NCBI GenBank assembly: GCA_036339375.1
Contig: JAYZBC010000026.1
Coordinates: 1 to 44,274 of the forward strand
Reading direction: 5' to 3'
Length of the DNA stretch: 44,274 nt
From: JAYZBC01 sp036339375
Lineage (GTDB): Bacteria; Pseudomonadota; Alphaproteobacteria; MPNO01; UBA2964
The notes under the pieces were generated by a model. The model saw only the letters and a program-made list of their open reading frames with translations. It made no database searches and was not told the origin of the DNA. The position numbers and the translations under genes are program-made. Below, in pieces: positions 25,963-35,108 of this stretch (positions are counted from its first letter, which is position 1; each line of letters begins with the position of its first letter).

Positions 25963-27276
25963 TTGGAGGCTCGTCTTTTCGTGGAGAAACAATTGGATGT
26001 AAAATTGAAAATCGCAGTAATTGGACTGGGATACGTTGGGCTCCCGTTATCGATTAACCTAGCCAAATATTTTCCTGTTGTTGGTTTTGATACAAATCTT
26101 GATCGCGTAAAAGAATTAAGACAGGGTTTTGACCGTACACGAGAAATCATTCCAGTTGATTTACAATCAACCTCTATGACATTTAGTATTGCTGAAGAGG
26201 AAATAAAAAGTTCTGATGTTTTTATAATCACTGTTCCCACACCAGTGGATCAGGACAACAAACCCGATTTGACAGCAGTTCTTGATGCTAGCTCACTCGT
26301 GGGTAAGGTCATACAAAAAGGGGCAATAGTCGTTTTTGAGTCGACGGTTTATCCCGGTGTAACAGAAAAAATTGCAGGCCCAGCTTTAGAAGCAAGTTCT
26401 GGTCTTATTTGTGGCGAGGATTTTTTTCTTGGATATGCCCCGGAAAGGATAAACCCTGGTGATCAATTACACACGGTCGATAAAATTACTAAAGTAGTGG
26501 CTGGACAGAATGAACGCGTGTCAAAAATTTTAGCGGAAATATTTGAGAAAATCACCACAGGTGGTGTGTTTGTTGCTAAAGATATACGGACTGCTGAAGC
26601 GGCAAAAGTTATAGAAAATGCCCAAAGAGATATTAACATAGCTTTTATCAATGAAGTCACAAAAATTTTTCAAAAAATGGATTTATCAATATATGACGTA
26701 CTCGATGCTGCCACTACCAAATGGAACTTTTTAGAATTTTCTCCGGGTTTAGTAGGAGGACACTGTATTGGGGTTGATCCTTTTTATTTGGCCCACTCAT
26801 CTATTGTAAATGGCCATCATCCTGAAATAATTTTGGCCGGGAGAAAAATAAATGATGGGATGGGTGTTTATCTTGGAGAATGTATAGCAAGCAAACTCAT
26901 TAAGAAAAACGGTAATTGTAAAGGGCGTGTCCTGGTATTAGGTGTTACTTTTAAGGAAAACGTTCCGGATCTTAGAAATTCTCGTGTTATTGATTTAATT
27001 TGCACGTTAGAAACCAAGGGCTTCTTAGTTGAAGTTCATGACGCTTTAGCTGATTCTGAAGAAACAAAACAAGCTTTAGGTGTTAGCCTAGTTCCTAGTT
27101 TGGATAATATAGGTTTGTTTGATTGTATTATCGGTGCAGTTTCACATTCTGCCTATACAGAATTTACCCCTGAAACATTTTCATCGCTTTTAGTTGATGA
27201 TGGATTAATAGCTGATGTTAAAGGCATTTGGCGGAATTTAGACCTTCCCAAAACCTATGCACGCTGGGTGTTATAG
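25963..27276 (+). CDS. Nucleotide-sugar dehydrogenase, UDP-N-acetylhexosamine type (TviB/WbpO-like)
   Basis: An NAD-dependent UDP-glucose/UDP-HexNAc dehydrogenase family enzyme that oxidises C6 to a uronate. The Rossmann motif is KIAVIGLGYVGLPLSINLA near residue 16; VFIITVPTPVD, FESTVYPGVTE and GYAPERINPGDQ follow. The catalytic cysteine is in GLVGGHCIGVDPFYLA. VLGVTFKENVPDLRNSRV marks the C-terminal domain. The NPGD and TTKWNFL pattern fits the UDP-GlcNAc/GalNAc (Vi antigen TviB/WbpO) branch better than UDP-glucose. The TTG at 25963 has GGAG 5 nt upstream; later starts near the Rossmann motif are possible. The gene is opposite in direction to its polysaccharide neighbours. Confidence 0.92.
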   Translation: MEARLFVEKQLDVKLKIAVIGLGYVGLPLSINLAKYFPVVGFDTNLDRVKELRQGFDRTREIIPVDLQSTSMTFSIAEEEIKSSDVFIITVPTPVDQDNKPDLTAVLDASSLVGKVIQKGAIVVFESTVYPGVTEKIAGPALEASSGLICGEDFFLGYAPERINPGDQLHTVDKITKVVAGQNERVSKILAEIFEKITTGGVFVAKDIRTAEAAKVIENAQRDINIAFINEVTKIFQKMDLSIYDVLDAATTKWNFLEFSPGLVGGHCIGVDPFYLAHSSIVNGHHPEIILAGRKINDGMGVYLGECIASKLIKKNGNCKGRVLVLGVTFKENVPDLRNSRVIDLICTLETKGFLVEVHDALADSEETKQALGVSLVPSLDNIGLFDCIIGAVSHSAYTEFTPETFSSLLVDDGLIADVKGIWRNLDLPKTYARWVL

Positions 27277-27300
27277 ATAATCCGTTTGGAAAAGAATGGG

Positions 27301-28965
27301 TTAACCGGTTAAACAGGAAAATTCCCATTTTAATTGGGCAAATCCACTCTGACTGGCGGCTGAAATCACAATCTGTTTTGTTCTTCTTTTTTCCCCCAAC
27401 ACTCCCAAGTAGATGCTTTCCGGTAAGGAAATTACACCGCCGGTTCCCTTAAAACGCCAACCAATACCACTCGGCAAACGTAAAAGCACTGCATTGGATT
27501 GGTGAACAAGCGAGGCTTGCACACTCGGGTGCAAATGAAATCTGGCTGTGAATTTTTGATCGGTGCCTCCGTCAATAGTGTCTTCACCACGGAAGTCATG
27601 TCCCCCAGCAGCTAAATAAATTTTTCGCTTGTGGCTAATTGAAAATAAAGCCTTATATCCGTGGTGAATAGTTTCAATCCAGATGCTGCCCTTGTCGTCT
27701 CGTCTCAAAACGGATCCGATTTCAGGTCTATTTCCAATTCCTTGAGCCTTTAAAATTTGTAAAGAATTTGTATCTTCTACAGTGACGGTGGAGTGGGCAG
27801 CAGTAGTACGTTGTATAGATTGCCAGATCAAATCACCATCAATATTTGCCCCACAGTTAGTCACAATGCGTTCCTTTCCACTACTAAATTCAAAGCTAAG
27901 GGCACTAGCGTGGGTGTGTTGATCATATCCTATGGGTGGAGGCATTCCGACATCTATCAAAATTAATGATCCGTTTGAAGAAAGCCGTTCAAAACCGTTA
28001 TTTGGCGCCGATACTAAAGGTTTTTTTTGAACTTTGGAGGCTTTAATTATTGTCTCAATGTTTTTGAATTCATCCGCATTACTCCCATGAAACAAGGCGA
28101 GGCCTCCGTCTCCATGGCGAAAGAGCTGCAACATAGGTACAGTGTTTTCGATAGCAGTCTGTAAAAAGTTTGAGGGCTTTTGTTTTAATTTTAACAATGC
28201 TTCGCGTATTTCAATAAGGTTACGAATTAGTACGAGTTGAACGAGTGGACTTCGGGAAATGTGACCCCCGTCGGGCAGAATTTGTTTGTTGAGTTCCCTA
28301 TTTAATAATTTTAACCATCGGTTTTTTTCTTTCATGTTTTCGTAGCTAATAAAAGCGAGAATTAAACCTTTTAAGACAATTATACGCTCTATTCCTGGGG
28401 GTAGTATTCTAAATACAATTTTGAGGTGTATAATTTGACACATCAAATTTAATTTAAAAGCAGAAATAAACTCTCCATCTGCTTCTTCTAATAAAAAGGG
28501 TGACTGGTATAACCAATTGGAAACCCTTGCGGCTAAAACCTCTGGTCTTGCAGTTGAGGTATGCCAATCCTTTCCTTTTGTATTAATCCATTGGAGTACG
28601 AGTTGTCGTCCACGAATGCGAGCTTCAATAGTGTTTGTTGCGTGCAGGTCACGCAACCAGGAAAACTCTGACACATGTGCGCGCCAATTTTTCGAAGCTC
28701 CCGGGCTTTGCCATGGTTCTTTTGTGTTTGAAATAAACTTACCTAAAAATTCAAAATCACCTTTGGCGATATTTCTTCCACGGGCGGTGTTTCCTTTCCA
28801 TTTATCCTTAACAAAACAAACCTGTGGTTCAAAATCAAAGTTTGATAAAAACTTTTGGTAAAGTTTGGTCGAAAAAATTAGATTACTATAACAAAAAATA
28901 AAGCGTCTTAGGGATAACACCCAAATTTTAATTTTTAAAACTCCAAATGTTTTTGCGTTTTTCAT
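27301..28965 (-). CDS. Heparinase II/III family protein
   Basis: A 554-residue protein with an alpha-helical N-terminal half (DWHTSTARPEVLAARVSNWLYQSPFLL...) and the beta-rich heparinase II/III-like C-terminal domain. The latter runs LILIDVGMPPPIGYDQHTHASALSFEFSSGKERIVTNCGANIDGDLIWQSIQRTTAAHSTVTVEDTNS onward. The His-containing block is characteristic. Despite the name, alphaproteobacterial members at this locus (next to rpe/rsmB and purH) have no proven polysaccharide-lyase role; cell-envelope glycan processing is a guess. No signal peptide is evident. It converges on the TviB-like gene with 24 bp between stops. Confidence 0.88.
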   Translation of the reverse strand: MKNAKTFGVLKIKIWVLSLRRFIFCYSNLIFSTKLYQKFLSNFDFEPQVCFVKDKWKGNTARGRNIAKGDFEFLGKFISNTKEPWQSPGASKNWRAHVSEFSWLRDLHATNTIEARIRGRQLVLQWINTKGKDWHTSTARPEVLAARVSNWLYQSPFLLEEADGEFISAFKLNLMCQIIHLKIVFRILPPGIERIIVLKGLILAFISYENMKEKNRWLKLLNRELNKQILPDGGHISRSPLVQLVLIRNLIEIREALLKLKQKPSNFLQTAIENTVPMLQLFRHGDGGLALFHGSNADEFKNIETIIKASKVQKKPLVSAPNNGFERLSSNGSLILIDVGMPPPIGYDQHTHASALSFEFSSGKERIVTNCGANIDGDLIWQSIQRTTAAHSTVTVEDTNSLQILKAQGIGNRPEIGSVLRRDDKGSIWIETIHHGYKALFSISHKRKIYLAAGGHDFRGEDTIDGGTDQKFTARFHLHPSVQASLVHQSNAVLLRLPSGIGWRFKGTGGVISLPESIYLGVLGEKRRTKQIVISAASQSGFAQLKWEFSCLTG

Positions 28966-29034
28966 AACCCTATAAAATTTTATAAATTTTATTCCGAAAA
29001 AATTTAACTCTGGGAAAAGGAAAATTTAAAGGAG

Positions 29035-29706
29035 TCATCCGTTGCGTAATTGTTCTATTTTTTTCGTGTATCCATTAGGACCTTCTGCCCCCCCCTTAAA
29101 AATAGCGGTGCCGGCTACCAAAACATCAGCACCTGCTTTAATAGCGTCTTTTGCAGTGTTTTTGTTAATCCCGCCGTCGACTTCTAAATAAATGTTTCGG
29201 CCGGTGTCATCAATCATGCGTCTAATTTCAGCGACTTTTTTGGTTTGGGCTTTAATAAATCTTTGACCACCATAGCCGGGGTTTACTGTCATAACTAAAA
29301 TAAGATCTACTATATCTAACACGTGACTAATCATTGATGGGGGTGAGGATGGGTTTAAGGATACGCCGGCCTTTTTCTTATGAGTTTTAATGATTTGAAG
29401 ACTGCGGTGAAGATGGTTTCCTGCTTCCGCGTGTACCGTAATGATATCGGCACCAGCAGTTACAAATTCTGGAATTTTTGTATTAACCGAGTCAATCATT
29501 AAATGTACGTCAAAGGGAATTTTAGTAATAGGGCGTATTGCTTTGATTACTGGTGGGCCAATAGTTATGTTAGGAACGAAATGACCATCCATGACATCTA
29601 TATGGATCCAATCCGCTCCGGATTTTGTTAGCAATCTAACTTCTTCGCCCAAAGAAGCAAAATCAGCCGATAAAATTGACGGGGCAATTCGAATGGGATT
29701 TGACAT
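29035..29706 (-). CDS. rpe: Ribulose-phosphate 3-epimerase
   Basis: A TIM-barrel metalloenzyme that interconverts ribulose-5-phosphate and xylulose-5-phosphate in the pentose phosphate pathway. The 223-residue sequence has every family block: RIAPSILSADFASLGEEV, the metal-ligand segment WIHIDVMDGHFVPNITIGP, FDVHLMIDSV, ILVMTVNPGYGGQRFI and YLEVDGGINKNTAKDAIKAGADVLVAGTAIF. The length is normal. It lies between rsmB and the heparinase gene on the same strand, a familiar alphaproteobacterial order. Confidence 0.97.
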   Translation of the reverse strand: MSNPIRIAPSILSADFASLGEEVRLLTKSGADWIHIDVMDGHFVPNITIGPPVIKAIRPITKIPFDVHLMIDSVNTKIPEFVTAGADIITVHAEAGNHLHRSLQIIKTHKKKAGVSLNPSSPPSMISHVLDIVDLILVMTVNPGYGGQRFIKAQTKKVAEIRRMIDDTGRNIYLEVDGGINKNTAKDAIKAGADVLVAGTAIFKGGAEGPNGYTKKIEQLRNG

Positions 29707-29736
29707 TTTTTACAATCGTTTAATTCGAAAAAAGTA

Positions 29737-29889
29737 TTAATTCGTTTTGCTAATGAAAAAGATCACAACGGTTATAGTTAATGAGGTTCTTTGGAACCAT
29801 TTATCTTCAAAAACCCTCGATTTATTGAGTGCAATGCACAAAATAAAAGTTGTATCCGTACTTTTAAAATATCCAAAGGGAGACTTCAA
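29737..29889 (-). CDS. Candidate small protein of 50 residues between rsmB and rpe
   Basis: A short minus-strand frame starts at a TTG (29889-29887) preceded by a perfect AGGAGG at 29903-29898 with 8-nt spacing. It runs 50 codons to a TAA, filling most of the 229-bp gap between rsmB and rpe in the same orientation. The product has a mixed N-terminal part and a hydrophobic C-terminal stretch (SLTITVVIFFIS) that could enter a membrane. I recognise no family. The strong ribosome site is the main support. It could instead be a decayed gene or chance. Confidence 0.35.
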   Translation of the reverse strand: MKSPFGYFKSTDTTFILCIALNKSRVFEDKWFQRTSLTITVVIFFISKTN

Positions 29890-29935
29890 TCTACTTTCCT
29901 CCTTTCACAAAGTAAATTGCGTAATTAAAGGACAA

Positions 29936-31255
29936 TTAGGAAGCTAGTTTGAGGCGTGAAATAAAGAATCCATCCATCCCGCCGTGTTTGCCCAAATGAA
30001 AAGGTAGCGTTCTTAAATCACCCGTTTGAGTTTGTGCTGATTGTGGCAAACCAAATTTTAAAGGGTCAATGGGAACCCGCTTGAGTTTGTTTTGTAAGGC
30101 TAGTAATTTTTGTATAACGTCCGGGCCTTCCTCTGGCTGTAGCGTACAGACACTATAAATCAAAATAGCACCTGTCTTAAGAAGTTCAGTCGCTGTTTTT
30201 AACAGCTCTAACTGAATTTCTGCTAAACGACGAACATCTTCCGGCTTCCTATTATGTAAAACATCTGGATGACGGCGAATAGTACCTGTAGCAGTACAAG
30301 GCGCATCAAGGAGAATGCCGTCAACGGGATTATTTGGTTTATAATTTTTGATATCACTGGTGATGATTTTAACGGTAAGGTTTAGCCGTTTCATGTTTTC
30401 CTGGAGGAGCTTGGTTCGGCTTTTGGATCTGTCTACAGCTATGACACCATTTTGTGATGTAGCCAATTGAGCAGTTTTCCCCCCAGGTGCCGCACACAAA
30501 TCCAGGATTTTGGGATTTTTGTATTTTTGTAGGGAAGCTATCAGTACACGTGCTGGAATAGATGCAGCTGTATCCTGTACCCACCAGGCCCCTTCATTGA
30601 AACCTTTTAGATTTTGGATTTTTCCATTGTGAACAATTCTTAAACTTCCTGTCGGGAGAATTTGGGCGTTTAATTTTTTTGCCCAAAACTCAGGGTCCGA
30701 TTTTACAGTCAAATCGAGTGCAGGTTGGGTTAAATGTGTTGTTGCAATCTCTCTACAATTGGATTGCCCGTATGCTTCTTTCCAAGTTTTCCACATCCAA
30801 TTTGGAGTGTTGAGGAAAGCGGAATCTTGTTTTGAAAAAGAATTTTGCCCTTCTAACAACACACGACGTAGTAGGGCGTTCACCAAACCTTTCTTTCCTG
30901 AGTTTCCGGTTTTTTGACAAAGGTTCACTGAGGTGTTGACCACCGCATGAGGAGGAGTTTTCATGAAAATTATCTGTGTTATACCCATACGAAGAATATT
31001 ACGCGTTTGTTTATCTCGTTGAGGTAGCGGGCGTTTAAGAAAGTGGTTAAGTAAATAATCAATCTGACCAAGTCTGCGTAGAGTTGAACCAATTAAAAAC
31101 CTCACAAATGCTTTATCGCGTTGCTCTAGGAAGGCAAACTCTGTGCATTCAGCAAAAGCCTCTTCTAAACTTTTGTTTTCTTGTAATATTTTTTCAAGCA
31201 ATGATAATGCATTACTTCGAGTAGTAAGGCCTGTAGATTGTACTTTAGTAATCAT
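29936..31255 (-). CDS. rsmB: 16S rRNA (cytosine-967-C5)-methyltransferase
   Basis: An S-adenosylmethionine-dependent enzyme that makes m5C967 in 16S rRNA. The 439-residue protein has an N-terminal NusB-like RNA-binding helical domain (about residues 10-140) and a C-terminal Rossmann methyltransferase. The SAM motif is ILDLCAAPGGKTAQLA, the release cysteine is in GILLDAPCTATGTIRRHPDV, and the catalytic cysteine in LIYSVCTLQPEEG. The C-terminal HGGMDGFFISRL is diagnostic. It is the first gene of the rsmB-rpe-heparinase run and is divergent from the flippase gene. Confidence 0.96.
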   Translation of the reverse strand: MITKVQSTGLTTRSNALSLLEKILQENKSLEEAFAECTEFAFLEQRDKAFVRFLIGSTLRRLGQIDYLLNHFLKRPLPQRDKQTRNILRMGITQIIFMKTPPHAVVNTSVNLCQKTGNSGKKGLVNALLRRVLLEGQNSFSKQDSAFLNTPNWMWKTWKEAYGQSNCREIATTHLTQPALDLTVKSDPEFWAKKLNAQILPTGSLRIVHNGKIQNLKGFNEGAWWVQDTAASIPARVLIASLQKYKNPKILDLCAAPGGKTAQLATSQNGVIAVDRSKSRTKLLQENMKRLNLTVKIITSDIKNYKPNNPVDGILLDAPCTATGTIRRHPDVLHNRKPEDVRRLAEIQLELLKTATELLKTGAILIYSVCTLQPEEGPDVIQKLLALQNKLKRVPIDPLKFGLPQSAQTQTGDLRTLPFHLGKHGGMDGFFISRLKLAS

Positions 31256-31368
31256 AGATCAACACGCGTAACAAAAATGTAAAGGGGAAACATCTCTAGC
31301 CCAAAATGGTGCCCGTGTATGCTATAGATTGTCATCGCAAATTAAAGTAAAGGTTGAAGGAAAGTTTT

Positions 31369-32835
31369 TTGAAGAAAATGCCTTCTACTGATTCAACTCA
31401 CGCTCGGATACTGGATAATATAACAGCTCTAGCGCTTGCGCAGCTAATTTCTACCGCGGCTAGTTTTGTGTCAACTGCCTGGGTAGCGCGTTCCCTTGGT
31501 CCTGAAGGTTACGGAATTATCGGTTTCGGGACTGCTTTTGTTTCATATTTTTCCTTACTGATAATTTTGGGGACCGACGTATACGGTGTGCGGGAAATTG
31601 CAAAATTTCCAGATCAATCCGAGAGGTTAGTATCGAGGATCCTGGGCCTACGTTTTGGCCTGGCCCTGTTAGCTTTGGCCACGTACTTCTTCGTCATTTG
31701 GATCATAGATCAACCTCAAACTGTCAAAATTGTGATGACAATTCAAGCCATTGGACCAGCTACTGTGGTTATTGCGGTAGATTTTATTTTTGAAGGTCAA
31801 CAAAAAATGCGTCCAGTTGCAATTCGCGGAGCAGGTACTTCATTATTAGCATTAGCTGCTGTCCTTTTATTAATACGAGATACAAATGATTTATACATAG
31901 CGGCTGCCATTCCGGTTTTAGCGACAGCTATTGGCATTCTTTGGTTAGCCGTACTCGCAAATAAACGTCTTGTACCATTGCAATTCGGGTTTCAAAAAAC
32001 CGGGCTAATTAACGTAGCCCGTAATTGCATTCCAATTGCCATGGGAGTGTTTTTAAGTGCAATTTTTTTTCATGTGGATATTGTTATGTTGGGCTTATTG
32101 CGGTCCAAGTTTGAGACAGGGCTCTATACTGGTATGGCTAGATTATTGATGGTTACTTTTGCATTCGGACAATTAGTAACTACAGGATTTAGACCCGTAT
32201 TGGCGGCCGCCTTTCCAAAGTCATCTGAAATGTTTTTTCAATATAGGGCTAACGTCGTCGCGGTAGTTTTTTTGGGATTTCCAATAATCGCGAGTGTTGT
32301 TTTCTTCCCCAAAGAAATAATCCAGCTTGTGTTTGGCTTAAAATTTTCCGGAGGTGTTTCCACTCTAATTATTTTGCATGTAGCGGCTATTTTTTATTAT
32401 TCGATTAACGCGGCTAGTTCGGCACTAATTTCTTGGAATGATCAAATAGCACATATGTGGATTTTTGCGATTGCGGCTGCTACCAACTTTTTTTTAAACC
32501 TTGTTTTGATACCATTTTATGGAATGGAAGGGGCGGCCTGGGCTACTTTAATATCGACATTGATTATGCTTATTGGATTTGGCAGTCGTTTGAATTTTAA
32601 ATTTTCAATTCATGTTTGGCACCCAATTTTTTTATTACTAGTTTGTGCTGGCGGGGCCTTTGGGATTGCCAAATTGTTTTTTGGTCTTATTACTCAATGG
32701 CCCTTATTTTTCTCACTAACGTGTTCAACAATTATAGGCACTTTGCTTTTTTTTGGCCTTGGAATATTAGTACGCGTTGTCACATTAAAAAATATTAAGA
32801 AACTTTTTTTGGGTTTGATAAATTTGAAAACTTAA
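31369..32835 (+). CDS. Oligosaccharide flippase (Wzx-like, MOP superfamily)
   Basis: A polytopic inner-membrane protein of about 490 residues with 12-14 hydrophobic segments, predicted to flip lipid-linked glycans to the periplasm. The opening ILDNITALALAQLISTAASFVSTAWVARSLGPEGYGIIGFGTAFVSYFSLLIILG, with LGPEGYG between helices 1 and 2, is typical of polysaccharide biosynthesis/RfbX proteins. Three in-frame starts exist: TTG 31354, TTG 31369 with AAGGA about 7 nt upstream, and ATG 31378; I choose 31369. Together with the dehydratase, GT4 and UDP-sugar dehydrogenase genes it forms a dispersed surface-glycan set. Confidence 0.9.
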   Translation: MKKMPSTDSTHARILDNITALALAQLISTAASFVSTAWVARSLGPEGYGIIGFGTAFVSYFSLLIILGTDVYGVREIAKFPDQSERLVSRILGLRFGLALLALATYFFVIWIIDQPQTVKIVMTIQAIGPATVVIAVDFIFEGQQKMRPVAIRGAGTSLLALAAVLLLIRDTNDLYIAAAIPVLATAIGILWLAVLANKRLVPLQFGFQKTGLINVARNCIPIAMGVFLSAIFFHVDIVMLGLLRSKFETGLYTGMARLLMVTFAFGQLVTTGFRPVLAAAFPKSSEMFFQYRANVVAVVFLGFPIIASVVFFPKEIIQLVFGLKFSGGVSTLIILHVAAIFYYSINAASSALISWNDQIAHMWIFAIAAATNFFLNLVLIPFYGMEGAAWATLISTLIMLIGFGSRLNFKFSIHVWHPIFLLLVCAGGAFGIAKLFFGLITQWPLFFSLTCSTIIGTLLFFGLGILVRVVTLKNIKKLFLGLINLKT

Positions 32836-32891
32836 AAATACGAAAATGTCCAAAATAAAATAATGAGAATAGATTAGAAATTTATAACTAA

Positions 32892-32905
32892 AAGAGTAGC
32901 CTCTT
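32892..32905. terminator. Weak hairpin between convergent flippase and acs genes
   Basis: AAGAG pairs with CTCTT around a TAGC loop, followed by short A/T runs on both sides. It lies in the 112-bp gap between the two stop codons, where a bidirectional terminator is expected. The stem is short, so this is a weak call. Confidence 0.3.
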
Positions 32906-32947
32906 AAAATACGCCTTGTCGCAGAAAAGGTTTATTTTATCAAATTT

Positions 32948-34885
32948 TTAGTCTGAACGGTTTGTTTTTAAGTCTTCAACTACGGAAGGGTCAGCAAGAG
33001 TCGTAGTATCGCCCATATCATCCATCTCATTGGCGGCTATTTTGCGTAATATACGCCTCATAATTTTACCTGATCGAGTCTTAGGCAATCCGGGAGCCCA
33101 CTGAATAGCGTCCGGGCTTGCGATGGGGCCTATCTCTTTTCTAACCCATTGCACTAAATCAGCTTGAAGTTTTTCGCTGGGTTGTTCATTCACCATAAGA
33201 GTTACATACGCATAAATCCCCTGCCCCTTAATTTCGTGTGGAAATCCCACAACCGCTGCTTCAGCTACTTTGGGATGGGAAACTAGTGCGCTTTCCAATT
33301 CTGCTGTACCAATTCTATGTCCTGAAACATTGAGCACATCGTCTACACGTCCGGTGATCCAATAATAACCATCTTTGTCCCGGCGACATCCATCTCCAGT
33401 GAAGTAACATCCTTTATAAGCAGAAAAATAGGTTTGCACAAAGCGGTCATGGTCACGGAAAACAGTTCGCATTTGCCCGGGCCAACTATCAAGTATAACT
33501 AAATTTCCCGAAGTTTCTCCCTCCAACGTGTTTCCATCCGAATCTACCAGTGCAGGTTTGATCCCAAAGAAAGGTCGTGTAGCGGAACCTGGTTTGAGGT
33601 TGGTTGCTCCGGGTAAAGGAGTAATCATGATTCCACCGGTTTCTGTTTGCCACCAAGTATCTACAATTGGACACCGTTTTTCTCCAACTATTTTGTAATA
33701 CCAAAGCCAAGCTTCTGGATTTATTGGTTCGCCCACCGTGCCTAGGAGGCGAATCGTTTTTCTACTGGTTTTTTGAACGGGCTCATTTCCTTCCCTCATC
33801 AAAGAACGTAAGGCTGTAGGGGCCGTATAGAAAATGTTCACCCCGTGTTTGTCGCAGACCTCCCAAAAACGAGAGGAGTCTGGATAGGTTGGTATGCCTT
33901 CAAACATTAAAGTAGTGGCACCGTTAGCTAGTGGCCCATATAAGATGTAAGTATGACCGGTAATCCAGCCTACATCTGCGGTGCACCAATAAATTTCTCC
34001 AGGATGGTAATCAAAAACATATTGGTGGGTCATCGAAGCGTAGACCATATAGCCGCCTGTAGTATGCAATACCCCTTTTGGTTTCCCAGTTGAACCAGAT
34101 GTATAGAGTATAAAAAGTGGATCTTCGGCGGACATTTCTTCTGGCACGCAATCTGCATTAGAATTCTCCATGAGGTCGTGGTACCAATGATCCCTGCCAG
34201 AAACCCAGTTAATGTCGGCGTCGGTGCGTTTTACCACAATACATTTTTCGACACCTGGGCATTTTTTTAATGCCTCATCAGTATTGCCTTTTAAGGGAAT
34301 AGGTTTGCCGCCCCTTACACCCTCATCAGAGGTAATTATGACAGTTGATTGACAATCTTGAATGCGGCCAGCAATGGAATCTGGGGAAAATCCTCCGAAA
34401 ATAACGGAGTGAATTGCCCCAATACGTGCGCAAGCCAATACTGAGACTGCAATTTCTGGAATCATAGGGAGATAAATTGTGACACGGTCACCTTTTTTTA
34501 CGCCTAAAGATTTGAGGCAATTAGCGAATTTGCACACTTGTTTGTGTAGTTCTCTATATGTGATGCTCTTGTGATCGGTTGGGTCATCACCCTCCCAAAT
34601 TATTGCAACCTGATCACCCCGTTTGGATAAGTGACGGTCGATACAGTTGGCTGCAGCGTTTAATGTCCCGTCGTAATACCACTTGATGTGCACGTCATTC
34701 TGTAAAAAAGATACATCTTTAATTTTTTCATATGGTTTTATCCAATTTATTCTTTGCCCTTGTTCCTTCCAGAAGCGCTCAGGATCCTCGATAGATTGTT
34801 GGTACAATTCTATATATTTTTCATTGTCTATAAATGCAGCTTTAGCCGTATTCTCAGGCACTGGAAAAATTTCATTTTCGGACAT
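32948..34885 (-). CDS. acs: Acetyl-CoA synthetase
   Basis: An AMP-forming ligase converting acetate, ATP and CoA to acetyl-CoA. The 645-residue protein matches the family length. Motifs include the P-loop-like FILYTSGSTGKPKGVLHTTGGYM, TADVGWITGHTYILYGPLANGAT, VDTWWQTETGGIMITPLPG (acetate pocket), GYYWITGRVDDVLNVSGHRIGTAE and the acetylatable lysine in LPKTRSGKIMRRILRKIA. GGGAGAA lies 8 nt before the ATG. The gene is transcribed alone, with a spacer of about 220 bp on its 5' side. Confidence 0.97.
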   Translation of the reverse strand: MSENEIFPVPENTAKAAFIDNEKYIELYQQSIEDPERFWKEQGQRINWIKPYEKIKDVSFLQNDVHIKWYYDGTLNAAANCIDRHLSKRGDQVAIIWEGDDPTDHKSITYRELHKQVCKFANCLKSLGVKKGDRVTIYLPMIPEIAVSVLACARIGAIHSVIFGGFSPDSIAGRIQDCQSTVIITSDEGVRGGKPIPLKGNTDEALKKCPGVEKCIVVKRTDADINWVSGRDHWYHDLMENSNADCVPEEMSAEDPLFILYTSGSTGKPKGVLHTTGGYMVYASMTHQYVFDYHPGEIYWCTADVGWITGHTYILYGPLANGATTLMFEGIPTYPDSSRFWEVCDKHGVNIFYTAPTALRSLMREGNEPVQKTSRKTIRLLGTVGEPINPEAWLWYYKIVGEKRCPIVDTWWQTETGGIMITPLPGATNLKPGSATRPFFGIKPALVDSDGNTLEGETSGNLVILDSWPGQMRTVFRDHDRFVQTYFSAYKGCYFTGDGCRRDKDGYYWITGRVDDVLNVSGHRIGTAELESALVSHPKVAEAAVVGFPHEIKGQGIYAYVTLMVNEQPSEKLQADLVQWVRKEIGPIASPDAIQWAPGLPKTRSGKIMRRILRKIAANEMDDMGDTTTLADPSVVEDLKTNRSD

Positions 34886-35065
34886 TCGTATAATTCTCCC
34901 TCATATATTTCTAAACTGGTCTTCCTTTTTGGATTTTCCACCTTTGTCATACAAAAGGAACCAAGTTTGGGGCTCTTTGTAAATAAAGCCTTTGGTTCCA
35001 ACCTCTGATTATTGCGGGAGAAAGCCATTCGAGGCAAGGTATTGAAAAAAACCTGTATGGGTTAA

Positions 35066-35095
35066 AAGTTTAAAACAAGTTGTCTTTTTAAACTT
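35066..35095 (-). terminator. AT-rich hairpin downstream of the Rieske gene
   Basis: AAGTTTAAAA pairs with TTTTAAACTT (about 10 bp, AT-rich) 14 bp past the stop codon of the minus-strand Rieske gene, followed by a short T-rich run. It is a plausible but weak intrinsic terminator that would separate the gpsA-EVE-Rieske transcript from acs. Confidence 0.4.
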
Positions 35096-35108
35096 CTGGA
35101 CCAAAAAT

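Noticed and set aside
29747..29947. A 66-codon plus-strand frame between rpe and rsmB.
   Set aside because: No ribosome site, it runs into rsmB antisense, and the minus strand offers a better-supported small frame in the same gap.
20942..32835. A genomic island or mobile element carrying the polysaccharide genes.
   Set aside because: No integrase, transposase, attachment repeats or tRNA boundary is visible; only a gene-order argument supports insertion.
34828..35037. A 69-codon minus-strand frame upstream of acs.
   Set aside because: TTG start without ribosome site, overlaps the acs start and resembles no family; acs has its own good ribosome site.
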